This document shows, in pieces, positions 8,403 to 16,486 of a stretch of 35,740 nt of DNA. Source of the DNA: Pseudomonadota bacterium (lineage in GTDB: Bacteria > Desulfobacterota > Desulfobulbia > Desulfobulbales > SURF-16); assembly GCA_018816555.1 (NCBI GenBank), contig JAHIVT010000004.1, forward strand, positions 1-35,740. The letters are read 5' to 3'. Position numbers and translations under genes: made by a program. Position 1 is the stretch's first letter; each line of letters starts with the position of its first letter. The notes under the pieces were generated by a model. That model was not told where the DNA came from. It did not search any database and was given only the letters and a program-made list of their open reading frames with translations.

Positions 8403-9569
8403 TTAATTTTTGCTGATTATCTCCAGGGCCGTGAGACATGCCGTCACATCCGCCTCGGTGTTGAAAAAACCGAAGGAAAAACGCACCGTCCCGTCGGCAA
8501 AAGTTCCCATGGTCCGGTGTGCTCCAGGAGCGCAATGCAGACCAGCCCTTACCATGATGTGAAAGTCGCGGTCAAGGCTTTGCGCCACCTCGGACTCGCT
8601 TTTCCCCTTGACCCTGAGTGAAATAACGGCTGCTCGTTCCCTGTCCGCTGCCGGGCCAAAAACGAGTATTTCTTTTATTTGTCCCACACTCTCAAGAAAG
8701 AGACGGCATAACCTCTGTTCATGCTCACGTATGGCGGCTAGACCGGTTCTGTTGACAAAGCCCACGCCTGCCCCAAGGCCGGCAATGCCCAGGGTGTTGG
8801 GGGTGCCCGCCTCATGGCAGTCCGGCATGAAATCAGGTTGGATCTCGGTCTCTGAATTGCTGCCCGTTCCGCCCATTTTCAATGGCCGCAGGCTCAACCC
8901 CTGGCGGAGATAAAATCCTCCGCTGCCGGTGGGACCGAGCAGGGATTTATGGCCGGTAAAGGCCAGCATATCAATGTTCATGCTGACCACATCAATGGGA
9001 AAGACCCCGGCGGACTGGGCGGCATCCACCATGAAGACGGCATTGCCCTTGTTTCTGCCGATCGCCTCGATATCAGCCACCGCTCCTGTGACATTGGAGA
9101 CATGATTGGCCACGATCAAGCGGGTGTTGTCTCGCATGAGGCGGGGCAGTTCGCTCACCATCACTTCGCCGTCCCCGGAAACCGGCAGGATGGAGATGCT
9201 GATGCCTGATGTTTTTTCCAGATAGCGCAAGGGCCGCATCACCGAGTTATGTTCAAGGGCCGTGGTGATGACATGATCGCCGGGGTGCAGTACCCTCCCC
9301 AGGAGACCGAAGATGCCCACATTGAGGGCCTCGGTCACATTACAGGTGAAAGCAATGCGGCTGGAGTCCGGGCAGTTGAAAAAATCGGCCAGCGCCTCCC
9401 GGGTATCGAAGATAAGCCGGCTGCACTCCAGGGAGTACTGATGGGCCGAACGTCCCGGACTCAGTGACATGCTGCCGAGCACCGAGGAAACAGTGTCAAT
9501 CACCTCGCGGGGTTTGGGAAAAGAGGTTGCCGCGTTGTCGGCATAGATGGGAGCGGGTTTGGCGGACAT
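8403..9569 (-). CDS. Class V aminotransferase / cysteine desulfurase of the selenium-linked subfamily
   Basis: The 388-residue PLP enzyme starts IYADNAATSFPKPREV. It has the cofactor lysine K208 in FTGHKSLLGPTGSGGFY and the likely catalytic C346 in RAGLHCAPGAHRTMGT, the active-cysteine segment typical of the TIGR01977-type subfamily. Such enzymes remove sulfur (or selenium from selenocysteine) and hold it as a persulfide or perselenide for transfer. Its neighbours are two small carriers, YedF upstream (9 bases away) and DUF3343 downstream (5 bases away), which makes them the obvious acceptors. A general IscS/SufS role in Fe-S assembly is less likely because no scaffold genes are present. Confidence 0.9.
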   Translation of the reverse strand: MSAKPAPIYADNAATSFPKPREVIDTVSSVLGSMSLSPGRSAHQYSLECSRLIFDTREALADFFNCPDSSRIAFTCNVTEALNVGIFGLLGRVLHPGDHVITTALEHNSVMRPLRYLEKTSGISISILPVSGDGEVMVSELPRLMRDNTRLIVANHVSNVTGAVADIEAIGRNKGNAVFMVDAAQSAGVFPIDVVSMNIDMLAFTGHKSLLGPTGSGGFYLRQGLSLRPLKMGGTGSNSETEIQPDFMPDCHEAGTPNTLGIAGLGAGVGFVNRTGLAAIREHEQRLCRLFLESVGQIKEILVFGPAADRERAAVISLRVKGKSESEVAQSLDRDFHIMVRAGLHCAPGAHRTMGTFADGTVRFSFGFFNTEADVTACLTALEIISKN

Positions 9570-9578
9570 TTCTTTGCG

Positions 9579-10199
9579 TTAATAGGAGCTGACAACCTTG
9601 GTGGCACTGGCCATACTCTGCATGATCTCATACATATTGGTGGGCTTGCCGACCAGCAGTTTATCCTTCAGACCCAAAAAATCGAGACAGGTGCCGCAGG
9701 AGAAAATCTCCACGCCTTTGGCTTCAAGATCTTTAAGCGGTTGCACAATATCGGATTCTGTGGCGGTAAGCATTACCCCGGTGTTGTAAAACAGCAGTTT
9801 GCGCGGCAGGGGAGAAACATCTTTCATGGTCTTGATATAGGCCCGCATCAGCACCTTGCCCAGTTCGTCATTGCCCCGACCCATGGTATTGGAGGGAATG
9901 ACATGGACAAGCTCCGTCTGCACCGGTTCGCAGGTGAAACTTGCAGGGTCTGCAGCTCCGCTCACAGGTTGAGCATCACCTGTCTTTTTGATGATGATGA
10001 GATAATTGCCGCCTTCTTCCGTTACCGTTACCTTGCACCCCTGGCTTTTGGCAAAACGTTCGACATTGCTTCTGGATGCCTCATTATCCACCGTGACCTC
10101 AATCTCACCGGCCCCCATCTGCTCCAATGCATCTTTGGCCTTGAGCACCGGTTGCGGACATTTGAGTCCCCGGCAGTCAATCTGCATTCGATCCCCCAT
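9579..10199 (-). CDS. yedF: YedF-type selenium metabolism protein (TusA domain + DsrE-like domain)
   Basis: The 206-residue protein has two parts. Residues 5-75 are a TusA/SirA sulfur-carrier domain with the CPxP motif (DCRGLKCPQPVLKAKDAL, carrier C14). Residues 95-206 are a DsrE/F-like domain (KLLFYNTGVMLT, then GVEIFSCGTCLDFLGLKDKL with a CxxC pair). This combination defines the selenium-metabolism YedF family (TIGR03527). It probably receives persulfide or perselenide from the desulfurase encoded next. The start is set by AGGAG upstream of the ATG. No selenoprotein or selD gene lies in this window, so the selenium link rests on family knowledge. Confidence 0.9.
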   Translation of the reverse strand: MGDRMQIDCRGLKCPQPVLKAKDALEQMGAGEIEVTVDNEASRSNVERFAKSQGCKVTVTEEGGNYLIIIKKTGDAQPVSGAADPASFTCEPVQTELVHVIPSNTMGRGNDELGKVLMRAYIKTMKDVSPLPRKLLFYNTGVMLTATESDIVQPLKDLEAKGVEIFSCGTCLDFLGLKDKLLVGKPTNMYEIMQSMASATKVVSSY

Positions 10200-10347
10200 G
10201 GTCCTTCTCCTCTATATTATAGAAATGATCTATGTAAAATTTTTCTTTATAGGTTAATACGATAAGCCGTATTTGCCAAACATTACCATTTCTACTTATA
10301 ACACGGAAAATGTAAAAGAGAAAGATTGCCCATAAAATTTTGATAGC

Positions 10348-10466
10348 TTCGTAAAAAGTCTATTTTCACCACAGAGCACACGAAGATCACAGAGAAATAT
10401 TTTTTATTCAGTTAGTTAGCTCTGTTGGCTCTGTGCACTCTGTGGTCAATCATCAGTTTTTACGAA
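10348..10466. repeat. MITE-like imperfect palindromic element
   Basis: The element begins TTCGTAAAAA and ends TTTTTACGAA. Inside these arms, ACCACAGAG (10368-10376) is matched by CTCTGTGGT (10438-10446), and further CACAGAG/CTCTGTG copies are nested within. The whole 119 bases could fold into one long interrupted hairpin. It holds no coding frame and lies between eda and yedF, both on the minus strand. A partial piece, ACCACAGAGAGCA, also occurs at about 8012. Similar CACAGAG-rich palindromes are common dispersed repeats in Desulfobacterota. Confidence 0.6.
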
Positions 10467-10484
10467 TCCGTCAATTTTCCCATA

Positions 10485-11138
10485 TCATTGCGTACGGCTA
10501 TTCCGCACCGCATCGGAAGCCAGGGTGGTGATACGGGCCCAGTCTTCCTGTTCTATGGCATCGGCCGGAGCAACCCATGACCCGCCCACGCAGGCCACGT
10601 TCTTTAAGTCGAGATATTTTCTGTAATTGTCTTTGGATATGCCCCCGGTCGGGCAAAAGGTGATATGGGGGAAAGGGCCGGCGATGGATTTGAGATAGGA
10701 GATCCCGCCGGCTGCTTCGGCAGGGAAAAACTTGAAGTGCTCAAACCCCCTTGCCATCCCGGTCATCAGTTCCGAGATGGTGGAGATGCCTGGTATCAGG
10801 GCAATGGCGCCCCGGTTGGCAGCCTCGAGCAGTTCCGGCGTTAAACCGGGACTGATGGCAAAGACCGCCCCAGCCTGTTCAACCGCCCGCAGGTCATGGG
10901 GGGTGACCACCGTCCCTGCACCCACCACGGCCTGCGGCACCTCGCGGCAGATGGCCCTGATGGCGTCAAGGGCTGCAGGCGTGCGCAAGGTGATTTCCAG
11001 TACCCGGATGCCGCCTGCAACGAGCGCTTTTGCCAGAGGAACGGCATGGGACAGTTTTTCTATAACCATCACAGGTACCACCGGCCCCATGCTCAGAACC
11101 TCGGCCGGATCCATCTTCCATTTTCTCATAGGTGACAT
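10485..11138 (-). CDS. eda: 2-keto-3-deoxy-6-phosphogluconate (KDPG) aldolase
   Basis: Eda splits KDPG into pyruvate and glyceraldehyde-3-phosphate, the last Entner-Doudoroff step. The 217-residue protein has catalytic E49 (VLEITLRT), the Schiff-base lysine K136 ([12 protein letters not shown]) and the phosphate-binding CPTGGIS. It begins [20 protein letters not shown], closely like the E. coli enzyme. That similarity and a GGAAGA site favour the ATG at 11138. A start at 11201, with AGGAG and overlapping the end of edd, would add 21 residues without family match. It is the last gene of the pta-ackA-zwf-pgl-edd-eda cluster. Confidence 0.95.
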   Translation of the reverse strand: MSPMRKWKMDPAEVLSMGPVVPVMVIEKLSHAVPLAKALVAGGIRVLEITLRTPAALDAIRAICREVPQAVVGAGTVVTPHDLRAVEQAGAVFAISPGLTPELLEAANRGAIALIPGISTISELMTGMARGFEHFKFFPAEAAGGISYLKSIAGPFPHITFCPTGGISKDNYRKYLDLKNVACVGGSWVAPADAIEQEDWARITTLASDAVRNSRTQ

Positions 11139-11178
11139 GGTTGTTCTTCCGTCTGTTTTATTTTTAAGATTATTCTCA

Positions 11179-13032
11179 TTACTGCTTTTCAAAGGAGACA
11201 TGGCATCTCTCCTGAACGTAAGTAAAGAGTGAACTGGCCCCTTCTTCTGCTCCCATCATATCCCGGCGCAGGGCGGCAAATATCTGGCGACCTACCCCGC
11301 TTCTGTGGGGCTCAAGATGGGCGTCGGCATAATCACGTTTCTCCAGTTCTTCCCGGCTCACCTGCAAGTCGAGAACACCTTTGCCGGCATCGATACGGAT
11401 CATATCCCCGTCCCGCACCTTGGCCAGCAAGCCTCCGCAAAAGGCCTCCGGTGTCACATGGATTGCCGCAGGCACCTTGCCGGAGGCGCCGGACAATCTG
11501 CCGTCCGTAACCAGGGCAACCTTATAGCCGCGGTTCATCAGGACGCCCAGGGGAGTTATCAATTTATGCAGTTCCGGCATGCCGATGGCCTGGGGACCCT
11601 GGAAACGGACCACCGCCACCATGTCCCGGTCAAGTTCACCGGCGTGGAAGGCTTTTTCCAGTTCCGCTTGATCATCAAAAACCTTGGCCGGCGCCTCAAC
11701 CACCGTCTTGGCTCCGTCGGCAAGGGGTGCCGTCTTGATGACGGCCCGGCCGAGATTGCCGGCAACCACCTTCAAACCGCCGCTTGCCTCAAAAGGACTG
11801 GAAAGAGGAGCGATCACCTCAACATTTGATGATTGTGCCCTCTCCTGCTGATAGGTGAGAGAGTCGCCGTGCAGTTCCGGGGCTCTGGTGTAGCGTGCAA
11901 GTCCCTGGCCGGCCACGGTGACCACATCATCGTGCAGATATCCGCCCTCAAGCAGCTCACCGATCAGCACGGCCATGCCCCCGGCAGCCTGAAAACCATT
12001 GATGTCCTCCGGACCGTTGGGGTATATCCTGGTCAGCAGAGGCACGACCTCGGAAAGATCGGAAAAATCATCCCAGTTGATTCTGACCCCGGCGGCCCGG
12101 GCAATGGCCACAATATGCATGGTCTGATTGGTGGAGCCACCGGTGGCGAGCAGGGCGACGATGGCGTTGACAATGGCCTTTTCGTTGATCACATGGGCAA
12201 TGGGGGTGTACTGGTTGCCCAGCGAAGTCAGTCCGACGACCTGTTTTGCCGCCTCCTTGTTAAAGGCCTCCCGCAATGGGGTGCCGGGATTGACAAAGGA
12301 GGCTCCGGGCAGATGCAGGCCCATCACCTCGGCCAGCAGCTGGTTGCTGTTGGCGGTGCCGTAAAAGGTACAGGTCCCGGTGGTATGGTAAGAACGACAC
12401 TCCACCTCAAGCATTTCCTCCCGGCCTATTTCTCCTCCGGCGAAACGTTCGCGGGCCCTGTTCTTCTCCCGGTTGGCAATGCCCGTGGGCATGGGGCCAC
12501 CCGGTACCAGAATCATGGGCAGATGGCCGAACTGCAGGCCACCCATCAGCAGTCCGGGCATGATCTTGTCGCATATGCCGAGCAACAGTGCGCCGTCAAA
12601 GAGATTGTGCGACAGGGCGATGACAACGGACAGGGCAATGACATCCCTGCTGATAAGGCTCAGATCCATGCCCGCTTCACCCTGGGTGATGCCGTCGCAC
12701 ATAGCCGGCACGGCACCGGCGACCTGGGCCACCCCCCCTGCCCCGGCCACACTGTCTTTCAGCAGCTGCGGGTAGGTCTCATAGGTCTTATGGGCTGAAA
12801 GCATATCGTTATAAGCGGTTATGATGGCGATATTAGGGGCATCACTGTTGCGCAGGATATTGTTTTCGCTGCTGCTGCAAACCGCCAGTCCGTGGGCCAG
12901 GTTGCTGCATGGCAGAAAATGGCGCTGCGGTCTGTTGTTTCTTGCCTCGTCTACCCGCCGCAGGTAGCCTTCCCTGCTCTTTTTGCTTCGTTTGCTTATT
13001 CTGTCAGTGACTTCACGAACAACTTTGTTCAT
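11179..13032 (-). CDS. edd: 6-phosphogluconate dehydratase
   Basis: Edd converts 6-phosphogluconate to KDPG and is an oxygen-sensitive Fe-S dehydratase of the IlvD/Edd family. The 617-residue protein aligns along its whole length with the E. coli enzyme: [93 protein letters not shown]. The cluster-ligand cysteines in AMCDG, GICDK and GTCTF are present. I placed the start at the ATG 13032, preceded by GAAGGAG. The frame extends ten codons further to 13062, but without a ribosome site and into pgl. Forty bases separate its stop from the preferred eda start. Confidence 0.96.
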   Translation of the reverse strand: MNKVVREVTDRISKRSKKSREGYLRRVDEARNNRPQRHFLPCSNLAHGLAVCSSSENNILRNSDAPNIAIITAYNDMLSAHKTYETYPQLLKDSVAGAGGVAQVAGAVPAMCDGITQGEAGMDLSLISRDVIALSVVIALSHNLFDGALLLGICDKIMPGLLMGGLQFGHLPMILVPGGPMPTGIANREKNRARERFAGGEIGREEMLEVECRSYHTTGTCTFYGTANSNQLLAEVMGLHLPGASFVNPGTPLREAFNKEAAKQVVGLTSLGNQYTPIAHVINEKAIVNAIVALLATGGSTNQTMHIVAIARAAGVRINWDDFSDLSEVVPLLTRIYPNGPEDINGFQAAGGMAVLIGELLEGGYLHDDVVTVAGQGLARYTRAPELHGDSLTYQQERAQSSNVEVIAPLSSPFEASGGLKVVAGNLGRAVIKTAPLADGAKTVVEAPAKVFDDQAELEKAFHAGELDRDMVAVVRFQGPQAIGMPELHKLITPLGVLMNRGYKVALVTDGRLSGASGKVPAAIHVTPEAFCGGLLAKVRDGDMIRIDAGKGVLDLQVSREELEKRDYADAHLEPHRSGVGRQIFAALRRDMMGAEEGASSLFTYVQERCHVSFEKQ

Positions 13033-13046
13033 CCTTTGCTCCTTCA

Positions 13047-13769
13047 TTATGGCGCCCAGCATACTGACACCGGCGACTTGGCCCGTGCCAGCACATGTCT
13101 GATGGGCATCTCGTTCAGCACAGCCGCTGACAGGGGTTTAGCTGCCAGGGCCTTTTCAAAAATCTGCAGTTTCCCCTTGCCGGTGATCAGCAGAATAATC
13201 TTGCTGGAATCAATCAATGCCGGCAGGGTCATGGTCATGCGGTCATGGATTGCGTTAAGCGGGCTCATGGCCATGCAGAGCCTGCCGGAATCCATGTCTG
13301 TTGCCCCGGGCAGATTTGCCGCACCCGGGAAAAGCGAAGCGGTATGACCGTCATCACCCATGCCCAGCACCAGCACATCAAAAGGCCCAGGTATGGAAAG
13401 AAGCCTTTTTTCGCAACTCTTCTCCCCTGCCAGCGCCGTATCATCACCGGTTTTGAGCCCGATAAATTTAGCCGCCGCCGCCCTGTTCTGCAGCAGATGC
13501 CGCCGCACCAGTTTTTCATTGCTGTCATTGTCTGACGGATCAACCCAGCGTTCATCGGCCAGGGTGACGAGCACCTTCTGCCAGGGAATATTTTCCTGGG
13601 ACAGGGTCTGAAACAACGGCACCGGGGTCGAGCCGCCGGAGACAACCAGGCTGGCGAAACCTTTTTTTGCCATGACCCCATGGAGAAACGAAGCAATATC
13701 TCTTGCAAGGCCTACGGCAAGGCTTGGCCTATCATGAAATCCCTGGAAATGAACCTGATACTCCTGCAT
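13047..13769 (-). CDS. pgl: 6-phosphogluconolactonase (DevB type)
   Basis: Pgl hydrolyses 6-phosphogluconolactone made by glucose-6-phosphate dehydrogenase. The 240-residue protein has the family motifs LVVSGGSTPVPLFQTL, TLADERWVDPSDNDSNE and LVLGMGDDGHTASLFPG, the last holding the catalytic histidine. Length is normal for the DevB/NagB-like form. It lies 5 bases after zwf and 14 bases before edd, so these three genes are surely co-transcribed and act in sequence on one substrate. Confidence 0.95.
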   Translation of the reverse strand: MQEYQVHFQGFHDRPSLAVGLARDIASFLHGVMAKKGFASLVVSGGSTPVPLFQTLSQENIPWQKVLVTLADERWVDPSDNDSNEKLVRRHLLQNRAAAAKFIGLKTGDDTALAGEKSCEKRLLSIPGPFDVLVLGMGDDGHTASLFPGAANLPGATDMDSGRLCMAMSPLNAIHDRMTMTLPALIDSSKIILLITGKGKLQIFEKALAAKPLSAAVLNEMPIRHVLARAKSPVSVCWAP

Positions 13770-13774
13770 GACGG

Positions 13775-15241
13775 CTATTCCTCCCAGTCCCGGCCGTCTT
13801 TGGCCAGCAGGGCCACTGCCGCCACCGGTCCCCAGGTGCCGGCCGGATAGGACTTGGGCGGTTCATTAAGGGACTGCCAGGCATCCTGGATGGAATCAAC
13901 CCAGGTCCAGGCCTGTTCCACCTCATCCCGACGGATGAACAGGGCCTGATTGCCGCGCATGGCCTCAAGCAACAACCGTTCATAGGCATCGGCCACCCGA
14001 TCGATCTTAAAGGCCTCGGAAAAGCTCAGGTCGAGCCTGGTCTGCTGCAGTTTCAACGATTCGTCAATACCAGGCACCTTGTTCAGCATCATGATCTCCA
14101 CCCCTTCGTGGGGCTGCAGCCGGATGATCAGCTTATTGGGCGGCAGTTTCTTATAACTGTCCCGGAAAATATTATGGGGAAGCTGCTTGAAATTGATCAC
14201 CACCTCGGAAACCTTGGTGGGCATCCTTTTGCCGGTGCGCAGATAAAACGGCACATCAGCCCAGCGCCAGTTATCGATATCAACCCGGATGGCGACAAAG
14301 GTCTCGGTTTGGCTTCCGGTATGGGCATCGTCTTCCTCGTTGTAGCCCGGCACGGCACCGCCTTTTAAATATCCGGCGGCATACTGGCCGCGCACTGTTT
14401 TTTCATCGACATTATCATGGGTGATGGGTCGCAGGGCCTTGAGCACCTTCAGCTTTTCATTGCGTATGCTGTCGCTTTCCAAGTTGACGGGCGGTTCCAT
14501 GGCGATCAGGGTAAGGATCTGCAGAAGATGGTTCTGCACCATGTCGCGCAGCTGGCCCGCCTGGTCAAAATAGCCCCAGCGCCCCTCGATTCCCACCTCT
14601 TCCGCCACGGTGATCTGCACATGATCAATGGTGTTGTGGTCCCAGTTGGTGGTGAAGATGGAATTGGCAAAACGCAGGGCCAGCAGATTGAGCACCGTTT
14701 CCTTGCCCAGGTAGTGGTCGATGCGGTAAATCTGCTGTTCGGCAAAAACCCTGGCCACCTCGTCATTGATCACCTGGGCGGATGCCAGGTCGTGGCCGAT
14801 GGGTTTCTCCAACACCACCCTGGTTTCGGCATTGACCAGTCCGGCACTCTGCAGTCCGGTGCAGATGTCGCCGTAAATGTCCGGAGGGACGGCGAAATAA
14901 TTGGTCATCACCCTGTTCTGCTGATCGACAACACCGCACAGTTTCCGGTAATCTTCAGGTTTTGCCATATCAATATGGACATAGGTCAGCCTGGCAGACA
15001 GGCGTTGCCAGACAGCCTCATCAAAATTCCATTTGAGAAACCGGTCCAGACTCTCTCTCATTTTGACAATAAAGGACTCGGTGGTTTCATCGCGACGGGC
15101 CACACCGATAATCCTGGTGGCCGCATCGATGAGTCCCACCCGTTCCATATGATACAGGGAGGTGATGAGCTTGCGCCGGCATAAATCCCCCATGGCCCCG
15201 AATATGACGAAATCACACGGCTTACTTTTTGTTTTTATCAT
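13775..15241 (-). CDS. zwf: Glucose-6-phosphate 1-dehydrogenase
   Basis: Zwf oxidises glucose-6-phosphate to 6-phosphogluconolactone and gives NAD(P)H. The 488-residue protein has the substrate motif RIDHYLGKE at 173-181 and YFDQAGQLRDMVQNHLLQ, which carries the catalytic histidine. The N-terminal nucleotide loop reads FGAMGDLCRRKL where most enzymes have GASGDL-x-x-RKL. The Ser-to-Met change beside the cofactor site is unusual and could affect cofactor choice. It is 24 bases downstream of ackA and 5 bases upstream of pgl. Confidence 0.95.
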   Translation of the reverse strand: MIKTKSKPCDFVIFGAMGDLCRRKLITSLYHMERVGLIDAATRIIGVARRDETTESFIVKMRESLDRFLKWNFDEAVWQRLSARLTYVHIDMAKPEDYRKLCGVVDQQNRVMTNYFAVPPDIYGDICTGLQSAGLVNAETRVVLEKPIGHDLASAQVINDEVARVFAEQQIYRIDHYLGKETVLNLLALRFANSIFTTNWDHNTIDHVQITVAEEVGIEGRWGYFDQAGQLRDMVQNHLLQILTLIAMEPPVNLESDSIRNEKLKVLKALRPITHDNVDEKTVRGQYAAGYLKGGAVPGYNEEDDAHTGSQTETFVAIRVDIDNWRWADVPFYLRTGKRMPTKVSEVVINFKQLPHNIFRDSYKKLPPNKLIIRLQPHEGVEIMMLNKVPGIDESLKLQQTRLDLSFSEAFKIDRVADAYERLLLEAMRGNQALFIRRDEVEQAWTWVDSIQDAWQSLNEPPKSYPAGTWGPVAAVALLAKDGRDWEE

Positions 15242-15265
15242 GCACGTTTCTCCCTGATGGTATTT

Positions 15266-16486
15266 TCAATCACAAGTTTCCAGGCGCAAAAGCACGTCAA
15301 TGGTCTGGCGGGCTATTTCAAGCTCTTCGTTGGTGGGGATGACAAGCACCTTGACGGGACCGTCATCCTGTTGCAGCTCCCGCACCCCTTTTGTCGCTGC
15401 CAGGTTTTTTCCCCTGTCAATGTCCATGCCCAGAGCGGCAAGGCCGGAGCAGACCTTCTCTCTGACAATGGCGGCGTTTTCGCCGATTCCCCCGGTGAAA
15501 ACCAGGGCGTCAACCCGGCCCAGCACAGCCAGGTAGGAGCCGATATATTTTCTGATGCGATAGCAGAACATGTCCAGGGCCAGTCCTGCATGAACGTCGC
15601 CCTGGGCGGCACGTTCGCTGATGCGCCGCATGTCGTTGTCGCCGCAGATCCCTTTCAGCCCGCTTTCCTGATTGAGCAGGGCATCAAGCTCCTGGAGCCC
15701 CATGGCAGTCTCCCGGGCCAGATAAAAGATAATGGCCGGATCAAGATCACCGCAGCGGGTGCCCATGATCAACCCCGCAAGCGGGGTCATGCCCATGGAG
15801 GTGTCGACACACCTGCCGTTTTTTATGGCGGCAATGCTGGCGCCGTTGCCCAGATGCAGGGTGATGAGGTTGGTGTCGCTAAAATCCCTGCCCAGATGGA
15901 CCGCCGCCTCCTTGGCCACGAAGAAATGGGAGGTGCCGTGAAAGCCGTAGCGCCGCACCTGCAGTTTTTCATACATACTCCTGGGCAGGGCATAGAGGTA
16001 GGCATGTTCGGGAATGGTCTGATGGAACGCCGTATCAAAGACCGCCACCTGCCTGATCTCCGGGGCATACTCCCTGGCCACCTGGATGCCGGTCAGGTTG
16101 GCCGGGTTGTGCAGAGGCGCCAGGGGCACCAGACCGCGGATCGTTTCCATGACCTCTTCCGTGATGATGACCGGCGCCTGAAATTTCTCGCCGCCATGCA
16201 CCACCCGGTGTCCCATGGCGGCAAGTTCGGAAGTATGGCGGATAGCCCCGGTTTCCGAGAGAATCTGCCCCATCAGTTCAAAACCATGGCGGTGATCAGC
16301 CACCGGCTGGGATCTCCTGAGGGTTTGCTCGTCGTCACGGTCGGGGCCCATAACCTTATGGACGATATGTCCCTGGGCTTCGCCGATCCGTTCAACCATG
16401 CCCGAGGCAAGAACCGCCAGGCTGTTCATATCAAAAAGCTGATATTTGATGGAAGAACTGCCGGAATTAAGCACAAGGACCTTCAA
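15266..16486 (-). CDS. ackA: Acetate kinase
   Basis: AckA transfers phosphate from acetyl phosphate to ADP, forming acetate and ATP. The 406-residue protein starts MKVLVLNSGSSSIKYQLFD and carries VAVFDTAFHQTIPEHA, YGFHGTSHFFV, HLGNGASIAAI and GLIMGTRCGDLDP, all standard acetate kinase landmarks. The initiation codon is TTG (16484-16486), which overlaps the pta stop as TTGA. The AAGGAG of its ribosome site lies inside the end of pta. This overlap implies translational coupling and matched amounts of the two enzymes. Confidence 0.96.
   Translation of the reverse strand: MKVLVLNSGSSSIKYQLFDMNSLAVLASGMVERIGEAQGHIVHKVMGPDRDDEQTLRRSQPVADHRHGFELMGQILSETGAIRHTSELAAMGHRVVHGGEKFQAPVIITEEVMETIRGLVPLAPLHNPANLTGIQVAREYAPEIRQVAVFDTAFHQTIPEHAYLYALPRSMYEKLQVRRYGFHGTSHFFVAKEAAVHLGRDFSDTNLITLHLGNGASIAAIKNGRCVDTSMGMTPLAGLIMGTRCGDLDPAIIFYLARETAMGLQELDALLNQESGLKGICGDNDMRRISERAAQGDVHAGLALDMFCYRIRKYIGSYLAVLGRVDALVFTGGIGENAAIVREKVCSGLAALGMDIDRGKNLAATKGVRELQQDDGPVKVLVIPTNEELEIARQTIDVLLRLETCD

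Noticed and set aside
8398-8535. Longer DUF3343 protein starting inside the desulfurase gene
   Set aside because: The extra N-terminal residues have no family match and would overlap a well-supported gene; the DUF3343 homology begins just after the ATG at 8397.
11139-11201. Upstream start for eda with a good AGGAG site overlapping edd
   Set aside because: Family similarity begins at MRKWK, and the ATG at 11138 also has a ribosome site. The upstream start cannot be excluded but adds an unmatched lysine/asparagine-rich tail.
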